Numbered from the stretch's first letter, positions 24,686 to 34,045 are shown. The stretch is DNA of 64,000 nt from UBA4644 sp034933145 (GCA_034933145.1 JAYFOA010000013.1:9805-73804), one strand, 5' to 3'. The notes: generated by a model from the letters alone, not told the origin. Translations and numbers: made by a program.

Positions 24686-25638
24686 AGGTATCCTCCTTTA
24701 CCCGGTTCATTGATACTCAGTATAACACATCAGGGCAATTTCTACTACTGTTTTCTACGCCTTCAATTTAAATCCTCCGGCTGGGGGAATGTCAAGAGGG
24801 TTTTTGACGCCTTACCCCGTAAAATTTCCTCATAAAAAGATTCCGGTAGGGGGAAAGTGGACAAAAATATGTTAAAACCGGCCTCACCCGGCAAAAAAGA
24901 CTTCAAAAGCCATAGCTCTAATAATCGGCGTATATAATCATTCCCCGGGCCTCGGCTCCCGTATACGTCAGATTGACGGCTTTCCCCTTTGATTCTGCAG
25001 ACATGCTCTTGGAAGAGCAGCCGCCGCACACAGCAGCAATGCGGCACATATCAGTCCGTCTTGGCATTCTTTCTCCCGTTCATCCTGATGCCTCTTTCTC
25101 TACGATAGACACACAGGCAAAGTTTTTTCTGGGCTATAGCATATTCCGTAAATTCATATGCGTATTATCTGTCACTTTATAAGTTTTCCCTCTGCCGTAG
25201 ATACTACGACAGAGGGAAAAAAGGTGAGAAAAGGATTTGGCGGTTCAATCGCTATGTATTGTCCGAAAGGAATTGATCAGGCCGTTGATTTAAAAAGTAC
25301 CCGCGGAAATCATGCAGCGGACTTTCCCGTCCATAATTCTCCGCTTTACAAAATTACCCTTCTTAAGCCTGCATATATCATTAGTCAATATCCTGCTGCC
25401 CTCATGCGTCAGCTCTCTGCCGACACCAGCCCTTTCTGTGCCTGCCCATTCGAAAATTGCCAAATGCTAACATCAGGCAGCAATGTATGATAACAATCAT
25501 CAGTATTTCATATATAAGATGAAATGTCAACTCAAAAGCAAAAGAATAGTCCACAAATTAGATGCTGGATTTGGCAAAACTTTCACCGCATAACAGGCTT
25601 ATCCTTGATAAAGGTAAAATTTCAACCTCTCTTATTAC
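24686..25638. other. About 950 bases without a recognisable gene
   Basis: The stretch between nfeD and the groEL terminator is visibly AT-richer than its surroundings. Open frames of 60-110 codons exist on both strands (for example plus 25158-25490 and minus 24763-25047) but show no ribosome site, no known motif and odd composition. The nfeD promoter lies at its left edge and an inverted repeat at 25184-25220. It may be a decayed gene or contain an RNA. Confidence 0.5.
25184..25220. repeat. Inverted repeat in the gene-free region
   Basis: TTTTCCCTCTG and CAGAGGGAAAA form an 11-base stem; after one mismatch CGTAG and CTACG extend it by five bases around ATA. No T tract follows in either direction, so it is not a simple terminator. 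Confidence 0.6.
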
Positions 25639-25675
25639 AAAACGGCATGACGCATTTTTCGCGTCATGCCGTTTT
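25639..25675 (-). terminator. Terminator of groES-groEL
   Basis: AAAACGGCATGACGC and its exact reverse complement form a 15-base stem with a seven-base loop, ending in TTTT on the minus strand, about 60 bases past the groEL stop. Confidence 0.88.
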
Positions 25676-25680
25676 GCACA

Positions 25681-25706
25681 GGGAGCGGCGCAAACGCGCC
25701 GCTCCC
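25681..25706 (-). terminator. GC-rich hairpin after groEL
   Basis: GGGAGCGGCGC pairs exactly with GCGCCGCTCCC around a four-base loop, between the groEL stop and the main terminator. It lacks a T tract on the minus strand and may protect the mRNA 3' end. Confidence 0.6.
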
Positions 25707-25732
25707 AAAAGCAATTTCGAATATTCGAGTGA

Positions 25733-27364
25733 TTAATACATGCCCATGTCGCCGCCCATGCCACCGGCAGGAGCAGCCGGAACGGGCTCCTTCTTATCGG
25801 CGACCACCGACTCAGTGGTCAAAACCATGGAGGCGATAGACGCCGCATTCTGCAGCGCGCTACGGGTGACCTTCGTCGGATCGACGATACCGGCCTTGAC
25901 CATGTCCACATAGGTCTCTTTATAGGCATCAAAGCCAAAGCCTACACGGCGGGCGTTCTTGATGCGCTCCAGCACGACGGAGCCATCAATGCCGGCGTTG
26001 GCGGCGATCTGCTTCATAGGCTCTTCCAACGCTTTCATCACTATACGGACGCCGGTCTTTTCATCGCCATCAACCTTGGCAACAATCTTGGAAACAGCGG
26101 AAATTGCATTGACATAAGCCACGCCGCCGCCGGCGACGATACCCTCTTCAACGGCTGCACGGGTCGCGTTAAGCGCGTCCTCGATGCGCAGCTTCTTATC
26201 CTTCATCTCGACCTCGGTTGCCGCACCAACTTTAATCACGGCGACGCCGCCACTCAGCTTGGCCAGGCGCTCCTGCAGCTTTTCACGGTCAAAGTCAGAC
26301 GTGGTATTGGCAATCTCGTTGCGAATTTCTGCAACACGGGCCACGATGGCCTTCTTATCACCCATACCGTTGACAATAATGGTGTTCTCTTTCTGGACTT
26401 TGACCTGTCCGGCGTGGCCAAGCATATCCATAGTGGTCTCCTTCAGCTCATAGCCGAGGTCGGAAGAGACGACGGTGCCGCCCGTCAGAATGGCGATGTC
26501 CTTCAGCATTTCCTTGCGGCGATCGCCGAAGCCGGGAGCCTTGACTGCAACGCAAGTGAATGTGCCGCGCAGTTTATTGACGATCAGGGTAGACAGCGCC
26601 TCACCCTCCACGTCTTCAGCAACGATCAGCAGCTTCTTGCCGGACTGGACGATCTGTTCCAGCAGGGGCAGGACTTCCTGAATGCTGGAGATCTTCTTAT
26701 CCGTAATGAGGATGTAGGCATCGTCGATGACGGCCTCCATCTTCTCGGTATCGGTAATCATATAGGGAGTGATATAGCCGCGGTCAAACTGCATACCCTC
26801 TACAACCTCAGAATAGGTTTCGGCGGTCTTGCTCTCTACCACGGTAATGACGCCGTCAGCGGTGACTTTCTCCATGGCCTCAGCAATCAGCTTGCCGATG
26901 AACTCGTCGCTGGAGGAGATGGCGGCCACACGGGCGATATCTTCGCCCCCGTTAATCTTCTTGCTGTTGTTTTTGATCTCTTCAACAGCAGCGTCTACAG
27001 CCTTCGCGATGCCCTTCTTGATGACCATCGGGTTGGCGCCGGCGGTGACATTTTTCAGTCCCTCACGGACAAAGGCCTGTGCCAGCAAAGTCGCGGTAGT
27101 GGTGCCGTCGCCGGCCACATCGTTTGTCTTTGTGGCGACTTCTTTGACAAGCTGCGCACCCATGTTCTCAAACGGATCGTCCAGATCCACATCACGTGCG
27201 ATAGTGACGCCGTCATTGGTGATCAGCGGTGCGCCGTATTTCTTATCGAGCACAACATTGCGGCCTTTGGGGCCCAGGGTCACCTTGACGGTATCAGCCA
27301 GTTTATTGACGCCGCGCTCCAGCGCACGGCGGGCTTCCTCGCCGTAAAGAATCTCTTTCGCCAT
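25733..27364 (-). CDS. groEL: Chaperonin GroEL (60 kDa)
   Basis: 543 aa, full length. Signatures include VTLGPKGRNVVLDKKYG, the ATP-site NDGVTIARD and AGDGTTTATLLAQA, and the methionine/glycine-rich C-terminal tail GGMGGDMGMY. Two stacked seven-mer rings fold cytoplasmic proteins with GroES. It follows groES by 33 bases and shares its CIRCE-controlled promoter. Confidence 0.99.
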   Translation of the reverse strand: MAKEILYGEEARRALERGVNKLADTVKVTLGPKGRNVVLDKKYGAPLITNDGVTIARDVDLDDPFENMGAQLVKEVATKTNDVAGDGTTTATLLAQAFVREGLKNVTAGANPMVIKKGIAKAVDAAVEEIKNNSKKINGGEDIARVAAISSSDEFIGKLIAEAMEKVTADGVITVVESKTAETYSEVVEGMQFDRGYITPYMITDTEKMEAVIDDAYILITDKKISSIQEVLPLLEQIVQSGKKLLIVAEDVEGEALSTLIVNKLRGTFTCVAVKAPGFGDRRKEMLKDIAILTGGTVVSSDLGYELKETTMDMLGHAGQVKVQKENTIIVNGMGDKKAIVARVAEIRNEIANTTSDFDREKLQERLAKLSGGVAVIKVGAATEVEMKDKKLRIEDALNATRAAVEEGIVAGGGVAYVNAISAVSKIVAKVDGDEKTGVRIVMKALEEPMKQIAANAGIDGSVVLERIKNARRVGFGFDAYKETYVDMVKAGIVDPTKVTRSALQNAASIASMVLTTESVVADKKEPVPAAPAGGMGGDMGMY

Positions 27365-27397
27365 AGTCTACGCTTCCTCCTATAATTTTAAAATCAA

Positions 27398-27682
27398 TTA
27401 CTCAACCTTGGCAAGGATGTCGCTCTGCTTGACGATGATCAGCTCTTCACCGTCCAGTTTGATCTCCGTGCCGGTATACTTGCTGGTGATAATCTTATCA
27501 CCGACTGCAACATACATCTTGCCTTTCTTATCGCCGCTGTCCAGTCCGGGGCCAACCGCAATTACTTCGGCCACCTGGGGCTTTTCCTTGGCGGAACCGG
27601 TGAGGATGATACCACTCTTGGTCGTTTCCTCGGTCTCCACCATCTTGACTACGACGCGATCCTGTAACGGAACAAGCTTCAT
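27398..27682 (-). CDS. groES: Co-chaperonin GroES (10 kDa)
   Basis: 94 aa, normal length. It begins MKLVPLQDRVVVKMVETEE and contains the mobile-loop KSGIILTGSAKEKPQ and the VGDKIITSKYTGTEIK strand typical of GroES, the lid of the GroEL cage. The start at 27682 is chosen over the ORF start 12 codons earlier because only it fits the family, with AGAGGG upstream. The gene sits directly after a CIRCE element. Confidence 0.98.
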   Translation of the reverse strand: MKLVPLQDRVVVKMVETEETTKSGIILTGSAKEKPQVAEVIAVGPGLDSGDKKGKMYVAVGDKIITSKYTGTEIKLDGEELIIVKQSDILAKVE

Positions 27683-27711
27683 AAAACAGATCCCTCTTTG
27701 TCTTTTGTATT

Positions 27712-27738
27712 TTAGCACTCATTTGGCTCGAGTGCTAA
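27712..27738 (-). promoter_or_regulatory. CIRCE operator (HrcA site)
   Basis: TTAGCACTC, nine bases, GAGTGCTAA: a perfect match to the CIRCE consensus. HrcA binds here and represses groES-groEL until heat stress. hrcA itself is not in the window. Confidence 0.98.
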
Positions 27739-27747
27739 TCTCTCTTT

Positions 27748-27775
27748 ATGATAGCATAGATTTTTTGAAATTCAA
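27748..27775 (-). promoter_or_regulatory. groES-groEL promoter
   Basis: Minus strand TTGAAT and TATCAT with a 16-base spacer, nine bases upstream of CIRCE, placing the operator at the transcription start. Confidence 0.65.
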
Positions 27776-27846
27776 GGGGGGCAAGCAAGTTTTTTTCGGT
27801 GTTTTTGTGAATATTTTGTATCTGCTCTCCATTTATTTTTTAAAAG

Positions 27847-27877
27847 GCCGGCTGCGGGGTTAATTCTCGCAGCCGGC
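27847..27877 (-). terminator. Terminator of the pyruvyltransferase-FrhB gene
   Basis: GCCGGCTGCG pairs with CGCAGCCGGC around an 11-base loop and is followed by CTTTT on the minus strand, 16 bases after the stop. Confidence 0.85.
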
Positions 27878-27892
27878 GATTGCTAAAACCGG

Positions 27893-30010
27893 TTATTTTT
27901 GCAGCAGGCGGCGCAAGCGTATCTTCTGCCGGGCGACAAACCCGGGTTCCGCAATAAATTGGCGGGCCAGTTCACGAATTGGCGTTCCGTGCAGGAAGGA
28001 TGGTACCTGATTCCGGGCGGACGGACGAGGCACGGAAGAAGTCAGGCAGGGGTTATACCGCTCAATCCCGGCCGGTGAAACAGGGCGGAGCGTCAACCCG
28101 TCGGTTTGCTCAAGCAGCTGTTTTCCCGCCTCCGTGCGAACAATCGCCAGTGTTACGCCCTTGTCGTCGTTCAGCTCCGGGGCATAATACTTTAGACCCC
28201 AGAAGTCACCGATCGTCAGATCGGCGGCAGAATGTCGCTTATGATGGCAGTCATAACAACTTTCGCGGAGGATCAGATTGTGGAGGAACAGCTTCATATA
28301 TGGGTCCTGCTCCTGAGGAACAGAATATTCTGCGCCACCTTCAAATGTGGCGGTGACAGAATAATGCTGCCATCCGGTACGCTTATCCCGAAAGCGGAAG
28401 GAAGTGAGTTTCGCCCCATATTTTTTCTCCAGCTCACTCTTATACGCCTCAAACGCGTCCGGCAGCGGGGTTCCATGGCATACCACCTCTACAATCCGCA
28501 GCAGCGGGTTGCTCTGGAGCGCCGTACGAACGGCGGTTGCCTGACAGGGCGTTCCGCAAAACAGAGTCTCTCTTCCCTGCGTAATACTTTCCCGGATGAG
28601 CGGCATGGCAGGTGCAAGGTCACTGACGACATACTTTGATCCCAGCAGCGGCCAAAGCTGCTCCAATGTGTCGGCGGCCATATGCCGCAGCTTCATATCT
28701 CCGTCGAATGCGGCGGCCACCACACGGCCCCCGTGTCTGATCACCTGGGCGGCTATCGAGCCAAATACACCACCGGAGGAACTCTGTGCGCGAATATTTT
28801 CATCGGAAGTCAGGGCGGCAAAAGTCTCCGGCTCAGTCCGGGCCAGCACGCGACGGACAGCTTCCACCACAGCGGCAGAACTCAGCCGATAAGCCGGAAG
28901 ACGTGTTTCCAACAACGTGTGCAGCGTATCCTTTCTTGCAAAGAGCGGTTTAAAGGCCTGCAATAGCTGATCGGGGCGATCCAAATCCTGTACCGGCAGC
29001 ACATATCCCTTTTCGGTTCCAAACAAGTCGGCAGCAATGCCACGCGCCTTCACTGAATAGCCCAGTGTCAACGTGGGCACGGCAGATGAATAGGCGGCAA
29101 TCGTCGCATGGGTCCTGGCACCTATGAAAAACTGCAGCCGCGATATTACATACTTTATTTGCTTTGCCCCCATATCAGGCAGCAGAAACACCCTATCTCC
29201 GTACCCGCTGATGGCGTCGTAAAGCTGCGCCAACGCCCTTCGGTCGTCGTTTCCGTGCCAGGCTACATGGGGAATCAGCGCCAGTTGTAGGTCCGTGCGC
29301 TTCAAAATATACAGTGCCAGCGTTTTAAAGTTTTCCAGGGTCATGCCCGGCGTTTTTTCATTTTCTATAACCAGCGGGCTGAAATTGATGCCCACTGCCA
29401 TCTCCGGTTTGAACCCTTCCGGCAGGTCACAGCGCTCTGTTTCAAGCAAAAAAGCAGAGTCCGCGGCCAGTACCAAATTTTGCAGACCCGCCTGCTGCAT
29501 GGCGTCATAAGAAATACGCTCGCGGACAGTAATGCAATCGAACAGCTGAAGATGCCGTGCCAGACCTCGACGCAGATCCTCCGGCTCAACGGAACATCCC
29601 AAAAGCATATATTTTTTCCCGCGGGATTTGATAAAGGCATCCAGCGCGTAGTATCCCTGTCCCATTTTATAGCAATAGTTGTCACCGCCAATAGCGATAA
29701 CAAGGTCACTCTCATCCACCAGCCGCCGAAATTCCGCAGTCAGCGGCAGCTTGGAGACCGGCCGGCGAGCTATACGACGCACATGATAATAAAGGTTGTA
29801 GGGAGATACCTTTCCCGGCAGACTCCGCAGACCCCGGATTTCCACCCCCAGGTCAGACAGATACCGGTGGTCTTCCGACAGGTGATAGGTATAAAGCGTG
29901 ATGCGGCAATCGGGTTCGGCCTGGCGCAGCAGGCCGACCACCGTACGGGCCAGCGCTTCGCAGCCATGATTTCCGCTGCCGCCATGTTGACAGATCAGAA
30001 TATTCTTCAC
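27893..30010 (-). CDS. Fused polysaccharide pyruvyltransferase and FrhB-like (F420 hydrogenase beta) protein
   Basis: 705 aa in two parts. Residues 1 to about 370 are a polysaccharide pyruvyltransferase domain (QHGGSGNHGCEALART, later GDNYCYKMGQGYYAL, and FIGARTHATIAAYSSAVPTL). From about 390 an FrhB/FdhB-type domain follows (RAQSSSGGVFGSIA, GSKYVVSD, LFCGTPCQATAV, VVCHGTPLPDAF, ESCYDCHHKRHSAADLTIGDFWG). The N-terminal 2x[4Fe-4S] ferredoxin domain usual in stand-alone FrhB homologues is absent. Both families occur side by side in surface-polysaccharide loci of gut clostridia, where their exact roles are unclear. It follows alr by 40 bases. Confidence 0.87.
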   Translation of the reverse strand: MKNILICQHGGSGNHGCEALARTVVGLLRQAEPDCRITLYTYHLSEDHRYLSDLGVEIRGLRSLPGKVSPYNLYYHVRRIARRPVSKLPLTAEFRRLVDESDLVIAIGGDNYCYKMGQGYYALDAFIKSRGKKYMLLGCSVEPEDLRRGLARHLQLFDCITVRERISYDAMQQAGLQNLVLAADSAFLLETERCDLPEGFKPEMAVGINFSPLVIENEKTPGMTLENFKTLALYILKRTDLQLALIPHVAWHGNDDRRALAQLYDAISGYGDRVFLLPDMGAKQIKYVISRLQFFIGARTHATIAAYSSAVPTLTLGYSVKARGIAADLFGTEKGYVLPVQDLDRPDQLLQAFKPLFARKDTLHTLLETRLPAYRLSSAAVVEAVRRVLARTEPETFAALTSDENIRAQSSSGGVFGSIAAQVIRHGGRVVAAAFDGDMKLRHMAADTLEQLWPLLGSKYVVSDLAPAMPLIRESITQGRETLFCGTPCQATAVRTALQSNPLLRIVEVVCHGTPLPDAFEAYKSELEKKYGAKLTSFRFRDKRTGWQHYSVTATFEGGAEYSVPQEQDPYMKLFLHNLILRESCYDCHHKRHSAADLTIGDFWGLKYYAPELNDDKGVTLAIVRTEAGKQLLEQTDGLTLRPVSPAGIERYNPCLTSSVPRPSARNQVPSFLHGTPIRELARQFIAEPGFVARQKIRLRRLLQK

Positions 30011-30050
30011 GCGGAGCCTCCTTTCAAGAAACGATAGGAACGGATTACTT

Positions 30051-31187
30051 TCAATACTTGTAGATGCGCTTTACCCGGCGTGATACAGCACACATATTAT
30101 ATGCAAGCGTCTGATCGCTGAAAATTTCCAGCTCCTCCAGGGGGAGACAGGTCTTTCCGCTGGAAGTCCAGCCGTAAAGGGTGACCTCATCTCCCACCTT
30201 GCAGTTGATATTTGTGACATCCACGATTGTCTGATCCATGGCGCATACTAAATAGCGGGTTTTTGTCTCGTTGACGAGGACCGGCCCTCCCGCCTGCGCC
30301 AGCGGGCGGAAGATACCGTCGGCATAGCCCACGTCGATCGTGGCGACCATCGTGGGTTTTTCTGCCATGAAATGGCGGCCATAACCGGCGCTCTCGCCCG
30401 GCTGAAGCTCATGGACATTGGTCACAAAGGCACGCCAGGAAGTGCTCTCCTGCACATGCAGGGCGTTTGTATGGTCATCCATGGACGCATATCCCATATA
30501 TAAGCTGCCCGGACGAACATGGGTACACAGATCCTCCCTGAACCACTCAGTGGCACCGGTATTTCGGCAATGGATGTACTGAAGGGCAAAGCCTGCCGCT
30601 TTCACCTGAGCAACGGCTTCTTTGAACAACCCGTATTGTATCGGTGTGAAAGAGTCATCTGTTACCGTGGCATTGGCAAAATGAGTATAGATACCGGTCA
30701 CTTTCAGATGCTTCAGCGTCTTAAGGTGATTCAGCAATTCCGCCAGCTTCTCTCCCGGCTTGACGCCAATTCGGTTCATGCCGGTTTCAATTTTTATCTG
30801 GACCTTGGCAGTTTTCCCCTGCCTTGCCGCCTCGGCATCCAGCAAATCGGCGTCTTCCATACGAAATACCGGTGTTTGGAGATCATACTGAACAGCATAA
30901 GAAAGTACATGATGCGGCGGTGCGCCCATCACTAGAATGTCGATGGAGCGAAATCCTGCCTCACGCAGTTCCGCACCCTCGAACACCTGCGCCACAGCAA
31001 GGATCTGCGTGCCCAGGGTCTGCACGAGAAACTCAGCCATCTTCAGCGCGCCGATCCCATAGGCGTTGGCCTTGAGCACCGGCAGAATGTCCTGGCGGGG
31101 GCCGATCGCTGCCTTGGTTTTTAAATATGCATCCTTGATCTTGGTAAAGTCCACTTCCAAATAGGAATTATACATCCCAAGTTCCAT
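30051..31187 (-). CDS. alr: Alanine racemase
   Basis: 378 aa. The PLP lysine is K39 in VLKANAYGIGA; the second catalytic tyrosine lies in the AGYGRHF/GYASMDD part of the C-terminal half; VATIDVGYADGI is the usual strand. It makes D-alanine for peptidoglycan. AAGGAG nine bases upstream supports the ATG at 31187. It starts three bases after the preceding serine-hydrolase-like gene, so the two are cotranscribed. The N-terminus is somewhat divergent from housekeeping Alr, so a related amino-acid racemase specificity is not excluded. Confidence 0.9.
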   Translation of the reverse strand: MELGMYNSYLEVDFTKIKDAYLKTKAAIGPRQDILPVLKANAYGIGALKMAEFLVQTLGTQILAVAQVFEGAELREAGFRSIDILVMGAPPHHVLSYAVQYDLQTPVFRMEDADLLDAEAARQGKTAKVQIKIETGMNRIGVKPGEKLAELLNHLKTLKHLKVTGIYTHFANATVTDDSFTPIQYGLFKEAVAQVKAAGFALQYIHCRNTGATEWFREDLCTHVRPGSLYMGYASMDDHTNALHVQESTSWRAFVTNVHELQPGESAGYGRHFMAEKPTMVATIDVGYADGIFRPLAQAGGPVLVNETKTRYLVCAMDQTIVDVTNINCKVGDEVTLYGWTSSGKTCLPLEELEIFSDQTLAYNMCAVSRRVKRIYKY

Positions 31188-31190
31188 GTT

Positions 31191-32279
31191 TTATTCTCCT
31201 TCGCTTAAAACAGTTATCAGATTAAGCCCGAGTTCTTCCATAGATATAGAGTGGTCACAGAGCACTATTACGCCCGTTCCTGCTTCCGGACATAGAGCGA
31301 AATATCCGCCAAAGCCGCCCAGCGTGCTGCTCTGCCAAAAAACTGTACCTGCATCCGTCTGCTGGGCAAGGCAGCCGTAGCCCCGTGCGCCACCCTCGCC
31401 ATCGTACTGGATTGAAAAAGCTTTTTTCGCCTGATCGGGGAACGAAGGTGTCTTTCCATCATATGTGCTGATCTGATCCATACACGCAGCGGCAAACAAC
31501 GTCATGTCATAGGCACTGCTATAAAATGCCGCCGCCGCTGCGAGTGCATCATAGCTGCGGAATTCAGCCACGTCGCCGTTCTCATCATGGCCCAGCGCCC
31601 GGAGGGAAGCCTTACTCTCCGGTACATCGATCAGAGTAGAATACATACCCACACGCTGAAATACAGATGACGAGATCATCCCGGTTACCTTGGCCCAGCC
31701 CTTTTGCTTTGCCTCCATAATATTGCCGAGCAGCCCGATACCGATAGCCGATTCGCTTGCATGAGTTCCGGGCTCATAAAGCAGCTCTGCCCGCGCAACA
31801 TAATTAAAAAGCCGGCGGTCGGTATAGCCAAAACAGGGATTTCCATTGTCCGGGAGATCATCCGGCCAGTTGGCAAAGCCGGCCGTATGCGTGGCCAGCA
31901 TGGCAGCCGTAATGGAATTATCCGGCAGCGTCAGCGTATTATCCGGATAAGCGTCCAGATACGTGGATACCGGTATGTCCATATCCAGATAATCCAGTGC
32001 GGTAATACAGGTAAAAAGCTGGGTCAGCGTACCCAGTTCATACAACGTATCCTCAGACGCGCCGCCAAAGCTGAAAAAACGTACACGGCCGTCCCGTACG
32101 ATGCCTATAGAGAGCTTTGCCCCATCCATCGAATCGGCCGCCGTCTGCGCTGTCTGGTACAGCGCGTCGGCAGTGGCATCATCTTTGAATTTCCGCAGGC
32201 GGGTGCTCTTGTCCAGACGCGTACCACAGCCGGTCAGCAGCAGGCACAGCGCCAGTGAAAGGGCCAAAATTTTTTTCAT
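31191..32279 (-). CDS. Lipoprotein, class C beta-lactamase fold with degenerate active site
   Basis: 362 aa. Signal peptide with lipobox LLLTGC (Cys18). The fold resembles serine hydrolases of the AmpC/DD-peptidase group: SIGIVRDGRVRFFSFGGASEDTLYELG, ATHTAGFANWP, LLYEPGTHASESAIGIGLLGN. The nucleophile motif that should read SxxK is TLTQ (T84, Q87), the YxN position reads SES, and the late HxG/KTG position reads STLGG. All three motifs are therefore lost, predicting a non-catalytic, possibly ligand-binding or regulatory protein. AAGGAG precedes the ATG at 32279. Coupled to alr. Confidence 0.8.
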   Translation of the reverse strand: MKKILALSLALCLLLTGCGTRLDKSTRLRKFKDDATADALYQTAQTAADSMDGAKLSIGIVRDGRVRFFSFGGASEDTLYELGTLTQLFTCITALDYLDMDIPVSTYLDAYPDNTLTLPDNSITAAMLATHTAGFANWPDDLPDNGNPCFGYTDRRLFNYVARAELLYEPGTHASESAIGIGLLGNIMEAKQKGWAKVTGMISSSVFQRVGMYSTLIDVPESKASLRALGHDENGDVAEFRSYDALAAAAAFYSSAYDMTLFAAACMDQISTYDGKTPSFPDQAKKAFSIQYDGEGGARGYGCLAQQTDAGTVFWQSSTLGGFGGYFALCPEAGTGVIVLCDHSISMEELGLNLITVLSEGE

Positions 32280-32514
32280 AAAGCCGCTCCTTAAGGTCAT
32301 TTCGACAGATAGGCGGGCCGCCGATGTCAGCGTGCCCCATAGATTATTACTTTAATCCGAAACCATCTTTTTTTCAACCCTTTCCGATGAAAAAACGGGA
32401 AACAGCATTCGCAGGCGCTGAGATTTTCCCTCCCCGCATTTGGAAATTATATTTTCTGTAACACATTCCCATTTTTCACAATTCGTAAGATTTTTTGCCC
32501 AATCGGCCATTTTC

Positions 32515-32543
32515 TTGACATTTTTTCCATAATCCCGTACAAT
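32515..32543 (+). promoter_or_regulatory. Promoter of the MATE transporter gene
   Basis: TTGACA and TACAAT with a 17-base spacer, 35 bases upstream of the GTG start. Confidence 0.85.
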
Positions 32544-32578
32544 CCGTTCATAAATCCGCGCGAAAGGAAGTGTGCCCG

Positions 32579-33994
32579 GTGTCCGAAGAAGCAGGCTCCC
32601 GGCAGGAGCGCCGACGCTCCATGATGCTTTTGGAGCCCATGCATAAAGTGATTCCTAAAATGGCGGTCCCTACGGTCATCAGCATGCTGGTCTCCGCCTT
32701 TTATAATCTGGTGGACACCTATTTTGTCAGCTACCTGGGCACCGCAGCCACCGGTGCGGTAGGTGTCAATTCTTCCCTTGAAAACTTCATCATGATGGCC
32801 GGCTCGTTCCTCGCGATCGGCGCCAACAGCTATATTGCACGTCTCCTGGGCGCAAAGCAGGAGAAAAAGGCCTCACAGGTGCTTTCGACCTCTTTCTTTT
32901 CCGCTCTGATCACCGGCACGCTTGTTATGATCTGCGGATTTCTATGGATGCGTCCTCTTGTTAACCTGCTTGGTGCTCATGGTGAAGTCGAGCAGTATGC
33001 CGTGGATTATGCGGGCTATGTCCTGTATGCCGCCCCTTTGATGGCAGCCAGCTTCGTCATGAACCAATGCCTCCGTTCCGAGGGCAGCGCCAGCTTTTCC
33101 ATGATTGGTATGGTTGCCGGCTCCCTTCTCAACATCGGATTGGATCCGCTGTTCATTTTTGTTTTCGGCTGGGGAATCAAAGGCGCCTCCGCAGCCACCG
33201 CCATATCCAAGGCTGTCAGCTTCGTTATTCTTTTATGGCCATATCTGCACAGGCACAGCATGCTGCATCTCAGTCCGAAGAATATATGTTTTAGCAAAGA
33301 TATCTGTACCGAAGTGTTCAAAATGGGGTCGCCTTCCCTTTTGCGCAATGGTCTGTCCACCATAGCCGGCATTTTGCTCAACAACATCGCCGGCGCCTAT
33401 TCGGCCGCCGCACTCGCGGCGATTTCCGTAACGAACCGAATCATTATGTTTTTGACCTTTGCCGTGCTCGGCTTTGGCCAAGGGTTCCAGCCGGTAGCGG
33501 GCTTCAACTGGGGTGCGAAGCGCTATGACCGCGTCCGTCAGGCCTACCGGTTTTCTGCGATCGTCGGCGTAGCGGCCATCACAGTGATCTCCCTGCTCGT
33601 GGCTTTATTTTCCAAACAGCTCATCGGTCTTTTTACCGATACAGATGCCGAAATGATGCGTATCGGCGCCCTGTCCATCGCTCTCCAATGTGCCGCTATG
33701 CCGATCCACGCCTGGGTTATCGTGGTCAACATGCTTTACGCCGGTACCGGTAAGGCGTTCGGTGCTATAACTCTCGGCATCACACGGCAGGGGATCTGTT
33801 TTTTCCCGCTTGTCTGGTTACTGCCTCATCTGTTTGGTGTCAACGGTATCGCAGCCATCCAAGCCGTTGCCGACGGACTATCCTTGTTCGTGGCGCTTCC
33901 CTTTGCCGTATCGATCCAGCAGGAGCTGAAGCGACTGGATCGGCAGCAGGGCGAAGCGCCGCCAGAAAGCGCGAATACAGAAAAAGGTACCTGA
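32579..33994 (+). CDS. MATE family multidrug/Na+ or H+ antiporter
   Basis: About 471 aa with twelve hydrophobic segments in two related halves (PTVISMLVSAFYNLVDTYFVS in the first half, GSPSLLRNGLSTIAGILLNNIA in the second), the MATE layout. It exports cationic drugs or metabolites in exchange for Na+ or H+; substrate unknown. The GTG at 32579 is chosen because AAAGGAA lies nine bases upstream; an in-frame GTG at 32570 touches that site. It is a single-gene transcript with its own promoter and terminator. Confidence 0.92.
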   Translation: MSEEAGSRQERRRSMMLLEPMHKVIPKMAVPTVISMLVSAFYNLVDTYFVSYLGTAATGAVGVNSSLENFIMMAGSFLAIGANSYIARLLGAKQEKKASQVLSTSFFSALITGTLVMICGFLWMRPLVNLLGAHGEVEQYAVDYAGYVLYAAPLMAASFVMNQCLRSEGSASFSMIGMVAGSLLNIGLDPLFIFVFGWGIKGASAATAISKAVSFVILLWPYLHRHSMLHLSPKNICFSKDICTEVFKMGSPSLLRNGLSTIAGILLNNIAGAYSAAALAAISVTNRIIMFLTFAVLGFGQGFQPVAGFNWGAKRYDRVRQAYRFSAIVGVAAITVISLLVALFSKQLIGLFTDTDAEMMRIGALSIALQCAAMPIHAWVIVVNMLYAGTGKAFGAITLGITRQGICFFPLVWLLPHLFGVNGIAAIQAVADGLSLFVALPFAVSIQQELKRLDRQQGEAPPESANTEKGT

Positions 33995-34008
33995 TTGCAC
34001 GCCCATTC

Positions 34009-34045
34009 AAAACGCCTGCGCGATTTAAATCCGCGCAGGCGTTTT
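34009..34045. terminator. Bidirectional terminator (MATE gene / HAD gene)
   Basis: AAAACGCCTGCGCG pairs with CGCGCAGGCGTTTT, giving A and T runs on both sides between convergent genes. Confidence 0.9.

Noticed and set aside
25184..25220. Transposon terminal repeat or terminator
   Set aside because: No transposase, target duplication or T tract; recorded only as an inverted repeat.
25158..25490. A 110-codon plus-strand ORF in the gene-free region
   Set aside because: No ribosome site, no family resemblance and non-coding-like composition; kept only as part of the region description.
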